NCBI GenBank assembly: GCA_963723965.1
Contig: CAVRSV010000012.1
Coordinates: 372,001-436,000, forward strand
Direction of reading: 5' to 3'
From: JARRKC01 sp963723965
GTDB lineage: Bacteria; Acidobacteriota; UBA6911; RPQK01; JAPXNP01
Length of the DNA: 64,000 nucleotides
Shown: one piece after another, positions 33,332 through 41,500 of the stretch
Numbering within the stretch: position 1 is the stretch's first letter
Layout: the number at the start of each line of letters is the position of its first letter
Made by a program: the position numbers and the translations under genes
Notes under the pieces: generated by a model
What the model saw: only the letters and a program-made list of their open reading frames with translations
Database searches by the model: none
What the model was told of the DNA's origin: nothing

Positions 33332-34108
33332 TCAATTCCGGAATGCATGCAGAACCATCTGGATGCTCAACAACACCAGCAATCCGACCAAAGCGGTCCG
33401 CAACCAGGACACGCGCAGACGAATCAAGACGTACACTCCCAGCATGGCACCCAGGAAAACACCGAGCGCAGTGGGAACGACGACCTCCGGATGGATGTCT
33501 CCCCGGCCGTAGTATATGAAGACGCTGGCTGCGGCAGTAATGCCGACCATGAAGTTGCTGGTCGCGGTGGCTACGCCGAGAGGGACCCCCATGACGGCGT
33601 ACATGGCCGGAACCTTGATGAAGCCGCCTCCCACACCCAGCAAGCCGGAGACCGCTCCCGCCAGGGAGGCGATCGAGAGTCCCGCCAACCATCGCCTGGG
33701 CTTGTACGACCGGGTAAACAGCCGCTCCGGAGTCGGGCTCTGGGCGCGACTCTTCCCTTTGAGAAAGAGGTAGACCGCCGAAAGGAAGGCGACCGCGGCG
33801 AACAGCAGACTGAGCACGAAGGGGTTGGTCAGGCCGGCCGCCCACCCGCCCGCGATGGCCCCCGCCGCGCTGGCCGCTTCGAGACGGAGAGCGAGATGGA
33901 CATCGGCACCCCGACCCTTTCGGGCCATGGCCGCCACCCCCGCAGATGTGGCGATCACACCGAGCAGACTCGCCCCGACGGCGGTGCGAATCGGCAGGTG
34001 GAACAGGATCGTCAGCGCCGGAACCAGAAAGATGCCACCCCCCAGGCCGAGCAGGGCCCCCAGAATGCCGGCCAAGGTTCCGGTGATGAGCAGTGCCAAC
34101 TGGATCAC
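33332..34108 (-). CDS. TauE/SafE-family membrane transporter
   Basis: This 258-residue protein has about eight hydrophobic segments with the family repeat GALLGLGGGIFLVPALTIL near the N-terminus and GAVSGLLGVGGGFIKVPAMYAVMGVP at mid-length. The family moves sulfite, sulfonates or other small anions, usually outward. Substrate cannot be set from sequence. It lies between a double-GAF gene (12 nt upstream) and DUF1634 (9 nt downstream), so these three are one operon. Confidence 0.88.
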   Translation of the reverse strand: MIQLALLITGTLAGILGALLGLGGGIFLVPALTILFHLPIRTAVGASLLGVIATSAGVAAMARKGRGADVHLALRLEAASAAGAIAGGWAAGLTNPFVLSLLFAAVAFLSAVYLFLKGKSRAQSPTPERLFTRSYKPRRWLAGLSIASLAGAVSGLLGVGGGFIKVPAMYAVMGVPLGVATATSNFMVGITAAASVFIYYGRGDIHPEVVVPTALGVFLGAMLGVYVLIRLRVSWLRTALVGLLVLLSIQMVLHAFRN

Positions 34109-34120
34109 AACGACCGCCCC

Positions 34121-35176
34121 CTATCCGAGCGCGAGAAAGCGATACCAGTCGGCCAGATCGACCTGCAGATCCTCGTAGCGCGCCCGTAGAGCGGCGTAGA
34201 GCTCGCTGTTCTCGATCGCCATCGCCACCAGACCCGACACCGAGGTGAGGAACCCGATATCGACGACGCTGAAATGACGAGGTCTGGCCGAGTAGACACG
34301 CATGACGCCGAGCACCCTCTCCTTCAACCGGATGGGCACCACCAGAAGGGAGCGAATGCCTTCGCGCAGTGCGGCATCGGGATACTCGAATGCACCCTCT
34401 TCCGACACGTCGTACACGACCGCTGATTCGCCGCCCATCACCTTCTGGTCGACCCGGCTCCGGCCGAAATGCACGGCCCCCTTGGAGAGATAGGAATCGC
34501 TGAGTCCGTAGGAGGCGACCAGGTGCAGCAGCTGATCCTTGGGGTTCAACAGTCGGAGAGACGCGGCCTTGAGGCGCATTCGCTCGACCGTGGCCTCGAG
34601 CACGCGTCGCAGCATCGGCTCCATTTCGAGAGACGCGTTGAGCGCTTCGGCAATCTGGTAGAGCGCCTCGTGGAGGCGGACTTTTTCCAGCGCCACGGCG
34701 CCGAGATCGGTCAGGATGTCGGCCAGGATCAGATCCTCCCGGGTCAACTCGGCAACATCGTCGACATAGACCCTCAAAACACCGATGACACTCTCTCGGA
34801 CCTTCAGGGGGACCACGGCCACCGCCTTCAGGCCCTCGCCGCCGGCCTCTTCCGAATACTGGAAGCCCGGCTCCCGGGTCACGTCCCCCATGACCACGAC
34901 CTCACCCTGCAGCACGCGTTGGTCGATCTCGCTCTCTGCGACGTGTACCGAGCCCTTGTGCAGGTACGACTCGCTCAGGCCGTGCGCACCGGCCAGGAGC
35001 AGTTCCTGGCCGTCGGGGCTCAACAGTCGGACCACGGCGGCCCGTGCCGAGAAGACCGAGACGACCTGCTGCAGAAGCGTCTCGATGATTTGAGATTCCT
35101 GCGTGGCGGCGCTGAGCGCGTGCGCCGTCTCGCCCATGGCACGCAAGCAGACTCTTGTGTCTCGCACGTCTCCCAT
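34121..35176 (-). CDS. Protein with two GAF domains
   Basis: This 351-residue protein contains two successive GAF domains (about residues 20-165 and 175-335) that are clear duplicates. Each carries a GLSxSYLxKGxVH segment followed by a DQxV(x)GE segment and a VVPxxxxExVxGVxRVY segment. There is no kinase, cyclase or DNA-binding output domain and no membrane segment. It probably binds a small ligand or acts as a cytoplasmic redox or light input subunit for a partner. It is the first gene of the group with the TauE/SafE and DUF1634 genes and could sense the transported compound; that is inference. Confidence 0.82.
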   Translation of the reverse strand: MGDVRDTRVCLRAMGETAHALSAATQESQIIETLLQQVVSVFSARAAVVRLLSPDGQELLLAGAHGLSESYLHKGSVHVAESEIDQRVLQGEVVVMGDVTREPGFQYSEEAGGEGLKAVAVVPLKVRESVIGVLRVYVDDVAELTREDLILADILTDLGAVALEKVRLHEALYQIAEALNASLEMEPMLRRVLEATVERMRLKAASLRLLNPKDQLLHLVASYGLSDSYLSKGAVHFGRSRVDQKVMGGESAVVYDVSEEGAFEYPDAALREGIRSLLVVPIRLKERVLGVMRVYSARPRHFSVVDIGFLTSVSGLVAMAIENSELYAALRARYEDLQVDLADWYRFLALG

Positions 35177-35215
35177 TCTGGACCGTCAGCCGGAGATTGG
35201 GAAGCCGGAACCGGG

Positions 35216-35554
35216 GTTCCGAGTTCCAAGTTCCGAGTTCCGGGGGCGTGTTGCCCAAAGGGCGGCGGCCTCCGATCGGTGTGCGCCCACTGGAGTCAGG
35301 TCTCGGCGGCCTGATCTCACGCAACGCCGCAAAGTACGCAACGCCGCAAGGAGATTCTTTGTGGGTGGCGGCGTTGGGCCTTCGCCGTTCGGACCGGAGA
35401 ACGGGAGGACGGGACTCGCGAGGGAGGGTGGGAACCGCGTCAGAGCGATTTGGGCAACACGCCCCCGAAGTGCGAATTCGAAACCTCCCGTTTCCCGTTT
35501 CCCGACTCCCGTCTCCCGCGGAACGCAGAACCCGGAACTCGAAACTCGAAACTT
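35216..35554. repeat. Heptamer repeat island 2 with inverted ends and an internal hairpin
   Basis: The 392-bp gap between the GAF and kinase genes holds no gene. It contains GTTCCGA-type units (four, 35216-35243); a 14-bp direct repeat ACGCAACGCCGCAA at 35319-35332 and 35336-35349; a 9-bp stem CAACGCCGC (35339-35347) with GCGGCGTTG (35368-35376); CCTCCCG/TTTCCCG-type units (five, 35484-35518); and GGAACTC, GAAACTC, GAAACTT (35534-35554). The left GTTCCGA family is the reverse complement of the right GGAACTC family, so the ends are inverted. The same GAAACTC family recurs in island 3. Confidence 0.88.
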
Positions 35555-35568
35555 ACTCGGGTGGCCGA

Positions 35569-38295
35569 TCAGGGCGCGAATTCCGACTCGAACAGAGGGA
35601 CCCGGTCTGCAGCCCGCAGATAGCCGTAGAGGGCCAGAGCCAGGATGGTGCCCAGAACGAAGAGGGACACATTGAAGTAAAAGGCAGACGGATCGAGCGT
35701 CAGGGGACTGCTCAGCACGAAATTCGCTGAGAAAATGCTGGCAATTCCCGCCAGCATCCCGAACCGGATGGTGACGATCACGATCATGCACCAGATGACC
35801 GCCATCGTCAGGACCATCACGGTCAGCGACGCTCCCGATTCACTCGCCCCCATGGTGTTGAGGCCAACCGCCATGACGAAGACGAATCCGATGGCCAGCC
35901 AGTCGCGCCGGAACAACAGGCGCACGAGCAACAGGATGAAGAAGAAGCCAAGCCCGCCCAGCACCGCATTGACGGCCGTAAAAAGCATCCCCGCGAAGGC
36001 GTAGCGCGGCCCCAGCACGACCATCCAGTCCGGCGAGGCCGGCTGCGGCATGGGGGCACCAAAGACCGGCCGAATCGACATCTGGAGCAGGAGCAGGGCG
36101 GCGAACACCACGCCAAAGGTACTGCCGATCAGCAGGTCTCGGGCGATCAGCGGATCCCAAAATCGGCCTGTCAGCAGGCGATTCCAGGAGATGACCCCCC
36201 GGGGCCAGCGCCGCCGCAGGTAGGGTTCGAGTGCCACATAAAGCAACCAGACCACACCACATGCGAACAGCGCGTGCGAGATGCTCCGGCCAAGCAGGGA
36301 CAGCTCACCGTTGAGGTCCAGGACGTGGTCCGCGCTGAGGGCCCATCCGACCATGCTGAGCACGAACAGGCCGCCCGCCAGTCGGAACGCTCCCTGCCGG
36401 TCACTGCGCCCCACCTGGAGGTTCTTTCTGGCCAGAACCAGACTTCCCCCGACGGTAACGATCATCAAAAGGGCTCCCACCAGTCCCTCCAGGCGCTCGC
36501 TGTCCCGCAATGCAGAGGCCACAGCCGTTGCGTCAGGCGTCCAGGGTCCGCCGACCCTGAAATAGACGAGCCGACCGTGGAAGCTGCCTGCCTCGACTCG
36601 CGCGAGCTCCTTACTGCCCTCTTCGAAACGACCCCGCCAGGCTTTCAAAGTATCGACGTAGACCGGAGGCACCCAGCCTGGTTGGGTCTCCTCAAAGAGA
36701 CTGAAGTCGAGGCCCGCCTTCCGGAAAGGCAGAGCCCAGTCCACCGGCGGTAAATCGGACTCCTGCCGGACACCGTCGGTCGGCAAGATCCGCAGCTCGA
36801 TCAGGCGGCCCGTAGCTGAGAGCTTCAAAGAAACCATGCCCGGCACCAGGGGGGGCGGATCATCGTAGGACACCCGGGAGCCGATCACGCTGGCCAGCGG
36901 CTTGGGACTCTCGCGATACCAGAAATAGACTGCCGAAGGCTGTTCCTTGGTCAGACGATCCCAACGGCTCAGGGAAGCATCGGTTCTGTCGATGTAGTCG
37001 ACGTAGTCACTGTCCTCTCCAAAACCGAAGGCGCGGTCGACGACGGGTCCACTGGTGCCAATGCTCTCCAGCATCTGACGCGCCAGATCTGCCAAGACTA
37101 GGGGTGGTCGGTCGACGGGCGCCAGCTGGAGCAGATTGAAGCGACTCGTCCAGACCACCGCGGAAAGCCCACTGATGAACAGGAAAAGACAAAGCACGGC
37201 GGACCAGAACCGGATCGTACCCTTGGCTCCCGCCGCAGCCACCATCTCCGGAGAGGGGGTCTCCCCCGCCTCCAGGGCGGCAGCCAGGGGATCGCTGCCC
37301 GGCAGGCCGTAGGCCACGGCCAGAGCGGATTCGGGCCTCAGCGCCGGATCCCGCTCGAGGCACTGAAGAATCACCTTCTCGATCGCCGGACTCAGGCGCT
37401 CGAACAACTCCCGGGGGCTCCGCGGAGGCGTGCTGTGCAGGCGACTCAATTCCTCGACGCTGCTGGCCGCAAAAGGTCGTCGTCCGGTGAAGATCTCGTA
37501 GAGAACCAGGCCCAGGGAGTAGAGATCGCTCTTGACCGTGACTTCCCGGCCTTCGAGCTGCTCGGGCGCCATGTAGGCCGGTGTCCCCGACCTCAGCTCC
37601 TCAGGGCGGATCTCTCCGGCAAGGGTCGCCAGTCCAAAGTCCGTAATGCGAACGGTACCCGAACTGTCCAGCATCACGTTGGCGGGCTTCAGATCCCGAT
37701 GCAGCACCCCTTGGCGGTGGCCTGCCGCGATTCCCGCGCAGAGCTGGCGGGCGATATCGACGGCTTTGTCCTCAGGAAGACGCCCGATCCTTTTGAGCAG
37801 GACGCTCAGATCCTCCCCGTCGACGAATTCCATGCTCAAGAAGGACAACCCGTCGACTTCTCCGATGTCGTGGACACGACAGACATTGGGATGGGTAACC
37901 TGCCGAGCCAGACGGACCTCGGCGTGGAAGCGGTTCAGTCGGGAGGGGTCCCGGGCCAACTCGGGGGGAAGAAACTTCAGGGCCACCGTCTGATCCAGCT
38001 TGAGGTCGTCCGCTCGATAGACCTCTCCCATGCCACCCTTGCCGACCAGACCGACGATCCGAAACCGGTCCCCCAGGATCGCCCCCGGTTCGAAGCGCCC
38101 CTGGGACGATCGGGCGAAGTGGGACCGTGGGCCGCCTGACCGCGGCGTTGGAGTCGTCGGGAGAGGAGCGGATTCATCGGCCGGGACTTCAACCCCGGCT
38201 TGAGTCACGGCCAGCGACGGATCTACCGAACTCCCGCAGGACGGGCAAAAGTGGCTGCCCTCTGGAACTATGCTCGAACAACTGCTGCAGCGCAT
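35569..38295 (-). CDS. Membrane Ser/Thr protein kinase with N-terminal zinc ribbon
   Basis: This 908-residue protein has a zinc ribbon at residues 3-20 (CSSC, then CPSC). The kinase domain spans about 78-335: glycine loop GKGGMGEVY, ATP-binding K107, catalytic HRDLKPAN (D201), D219-F-G and a GTPAYMAPEQ activation segment, so it should be active. A membrane helix follows (about 362-383), then an extracytoplasmic region of about 250 residues without a domain I recognise, then seven or so further helices to the C-terminus, unlike the usual PASTA or propeller sensors. The gene is divergent from the giant subtilase. GTG-ATG at the start leaves one codon of ambiguity; ATG at 38295 was used. Confidence 0.88.
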   Translation of the reverse strand: MRCSSCSSIVPEGSHFCPSCGSSVDPSLAVTQAGVEVPADESAPLPTTPTPRSGGPRSHFARSSQGRFEPGAILGDRFRIVGLVGKGGMGEVYRADDLKLDQTVALKFLPPELARDPSRLNRFHAEVRLARQVTHPNVCRVHDIGEVDGLSFLSMEFVDGEDLSVLLKRIGRLPEDKAVDIARQLCAGIAAGHRQGVLHRDLKPANVMLDSSGTVRITDFGLATLAGEIRPEELRSGTPAYMAPEQLEGREVTVKSDLYSLGLVLYEIFTGRRPFAASSVEELSRLHSTPPRSPRELFERLSPAIEKVILQCLERDPALRPESALAVAYGLPGSDPLAAALEAGETPSPEMVAAAGAKGTIRFWSAVLCLFLFISGLSAVVWTSRFNLLQLAPVDRPPLVLADLARQMLESIGTSGPVVDRAFGFGEDSDYVDYIDRTDASLSRWDRLTKEQPSAVYFWYRESPKPLASVIGSRVSYDDPPPLVPGMVSLKLSATGRLIELRILPTDGVRQESDLPPVDWALPFRKAGLDFSLFEETQPGWVPPVYVDTLKAWRGRFEEGSKELARVEAGSFHGRLVYFRVGGPWTPDATAVASALRDSERLEGLVGALLMIVTVGGSLVLARKNLQVGRSDRQGAFRLAGGLFVLSMVGWALSADHVLDLNGELSLLGRSISHALFACGVVWLLYVALEPYLRRRWPRGVISWNRLLTGRFWDPLIARDLLIGSTFGVVFAALLLLQMSIRPVFGAPMPQPASPDWMVVLGPRYAFAGMLFTAVNAVLGGLGFFFILLLVRLLFRRDWLAIGFVFVMAVGLNTMGASESGASLTVMVLTMAVIWCMIVIVTIRFGMLAGIASIFSANFVLSSPLTLDPSAFYFNVSLFVLGTILALALYGYLRAADRVPLFESEFAP

Positions 38296-38521
38296 CACTC
38301 ATCCCGTATTCTACCTGATCACGGGTTCACGCTTGGTCGAGGGTACGAATTCATTTTCTTCTACGAACATAGGCCGGCCGAGGATAACCTGGGGAAAAAT
38401 TCAGAACACCGACTCGACAGGAGACGAACCCGCAAGCGGGAATCCTCGAATTTGTTCAGGAGAACCGGACTCGAGTTCCGGTAGAATGTCCGCGCAACAC
38501 GAAACCACTGGAATCAGCTTC
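38296..38521. promoter_or_regulatory. Divergent region between the kinase and subtilase genes
   Basis: This region is about 225 bp, A+T-richer in its middle (38310-38410). A nearly palindromic segment CCGGACTCGAGTTCCGG lies at about 38466-38482, close to the subtilase start. In-frame ATG codons at 38486, 38522 and 38528 make the exact end uncertain. No clear -35/-10 pair was found. Confidence 0.3.
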
Positions 38522-41500
38522 ATGGACATGTCCCGAACTCCCTCTCCCCGCTCACGGCTCGAGCGCTCCACGATCTGGCTGCTGCTTGCAGTCGCACTTC
38601 TCTGGACCGGTCTGGCGGCCTCACTGCAGGCCCAGAACCAGGCTGCAGGGCGGCCCGCGGAAGGGCTCTATATCATCCGCCTGCGCAGGCCCTCGCTCGC
38701 GGAGTATCTGATCTCCTCCAGAACAGGGGGCACCAATCTCCGCGTTCAGGCGAGGACCCGGTCGGCCGAGGCCTACGACGCACAACTCCGCCTCGAGCAG
38801 CAGTCCTTCATCGATCGGATTTCGGCTGACCCCCGGCTGTCGGTCCGGGCAGGCTGCACTTTCCTGGTCAACGTCGTCTTCGTGCAGGGGGAGCAGGCCA
38901 CTGTCGAGGGTCTGCGTTCGGATCCCGAAGTCAGCGGCGTGTACCGCAGCCAGCCGCGCTACCCCATGCTGGACAATGCCGTAGGAATGATCGGCGCTCC
39001 CGACCTCTGGGGCAGCCTGGGCGGGATCTCGCAGGCTGGCCGGGGAGTGAAGATCGCCGTCATCGATTCAGGGATCTACCAAGATCACCCGATGTTCCGG
39101 GGCGACGGGCTGACTCCCCCGCCCGGCTTTCCCAAGTTCGATCCCAGTCGACCCGGGGATGTCCAGTACACGAACAACAAAGTCATCGTCGCACGCACCT
39201 TCTGGCGGGACTTTCCGGATCCCAACCAGACGGAGGACCGGACTCCGGCCGATCAGCAGGGACACGGGTCCCGAGTGGCGTCGATCGCCGCCGGCGGCGT
39301 CGCCGATGCGCCGCTGGGAACGATCGAAGGCGTCGCACCCATGGCCTTCCTCGGCAACTACAAGATCTTCGGAAGCGGAGTCAACACGACCACGACGACC
39401 AATGCCGTGATCGCCGCCATCGACCAGGCCGCCCAGGACGAAATGGACGTCATCAATCTCAGTCTCGGCGGTCCGCCGCTCGATCCGGGCACCGATCCCG
39501 AGCAGGAGGCCATCGCCAACGCCGTCGAACTCGGCATCGTCGTTGTCGCGGCAGCCGGGAATCTGGGCCCCGAGGCGGAAACCGTCACATCCCCCGGAAC
39601 CAGCCCGGACGCCATCACCGTGGGTGCCGTCACCAACGGCCGGACCTTCGGGCCGGCCATCGAGATTGGTCCGGCCGGCTCGGTCCCGCAGGACCTCCGG
39701 ACGATCGCCTACACGCCCGGACTCGACGTCAGCGTGCCGAACGCGGTGGGTCCATACTCCCTGGCTTCCGTGGCCGAGTGGGATTCCAGCGAAGAGATCT
39801 GCGAGTCCGTCTCGATTCCGACGGGGGCCCTGTCCGGCAAGATCGCTCTCGTCAAGCGAGGCAACTGCACCTTTCAGGTGAAAGCCGACCAGGTTTTCGA
39901 TGCCGGTGCGGCGGCACTGGTGGTCTATGACAACGTCCGGGGGGAATCCACGGTCATGCTCTTCGACAGCGTCCGGGGACCCTCCGTGATGATCCAGCGC
40001 GACGACGGAGAGGCGCTTCGTGACCTGATCCGCTCCGGCCCTGCAGCCCCCCTGACGGCCCTGATTCGTCCTTCTACCGAAGAATTCGCGCTGCCCGCCG
40101 AGGGTGACGTCGTGGCGACGTTCAGCGGACGCGGTCCCAATCTGGACGGATCGCTCAAGCCGGACCTGCTCGCCGTCGGGACTGAGATTTACGCTGCGTC
40201 GAATCGGCCCAACACATTCTCGCAGGGCTCCGGGGGCACGAGCTTCTCGACGCCCATGGTCTCCGGCGCGGCCGCCCTGCTGCACCAACTTCATCCGGGC
40301 TGGTCCCCCCAGGCGATCAAGTCCGCCCTGGTCTCGACTGCGGCCAAGACCCCCCACGTCGAGGATCAGCCGGCCCATCTGACACAGATGGGCAATGGTC
40401 GCCTCGATTTGAGCCGACTGGCCTCACTCGACAGCATCGTAGAACCCGTCAGCATCAGCTTCGGTTTCCTCTCCGGCACCGAAGGGACCCCGTCGAAGAC
40501 GCTCACCATCCGCAACCTGGGGACCTCCCAACGTCAGTATTCGCTCCGCTTCGAACCCTGGCTGGACGCGGCGGACACAGGCGTCTCACTCTCGCAGACC
40601 CATCTCGTCCTGCCAGGCAGGGACTCGGCGCAGGTGGAAGTGAGCCTGGACGTCAGCGCTCTTCCTGAGGGCGAGACCCTGGAGGGTTTCGTGGTGGTTT
40701 CCGGGGGCTCGGGAGAGCCTGATCTCACCATCCCGGTGTGGGGTGCGCTGGTCACGGAAGACCCCAGTGTTACCCTGGAGGTCTCCCAACAGGATCCGAC
40801 CGCCTTCCACTCACTGGCGGCTGCGATTCAGGCAGCCGGCCCGGGGAACCTGATCGAGATTACCGACAGCGGGACGTACAATGCCCCGGGGACGATCCGG
40901 ATCAACGCCCAGGGCGTTCCTCTGAACGGGCTGCGAATCCGGGGCCGCAGCGGCGAGAACCCCGTCATCGAGCCGTCTCCGCTGGCCCAGGGCGATCCCG
41001 TGCTCTCCATCTCCGGCGTCCAGCGGTTCGCACTGGAAGGACTCCACATCCGCGGAGGCCAATACGGAATCGCCTTCTACCAGTCCAGTGGGCTGGTCAA
41101 GGACTGCCTCGTCGATGTCGACCCGGGCTCGGCCTTGGGCTTCGGGATTCGGATGAATCAGAGCCGGATACAGATCTACGGCACCCACATCACCGGAACG
41201 GACGGTTCCGGAGTCAGTGTCCTCGACAGCGAGGCGCTGCTCCAGGGAAGCCGCATCGGCGACGAAGACTCCGGCAATCCAATTCACGGATCCGCCGTCA
41301 CCGTCGCCACCTCGGGATCGACCGCGCTGTTCGACAATACGCTTCAGGGCGGGCCCTCGAATCATCCGGGGCTCGATGTCAACGCTTCGACCGTGCTGAT
41401 CAAGGGAAACCGCATTTTCGATTTCTCGGGTGCTGCGGCCCCCGGCATCCGGGTGACCTCCGGCCTCTCGCAGTTGGAGGCGGTGGATAATCTCATCGAG

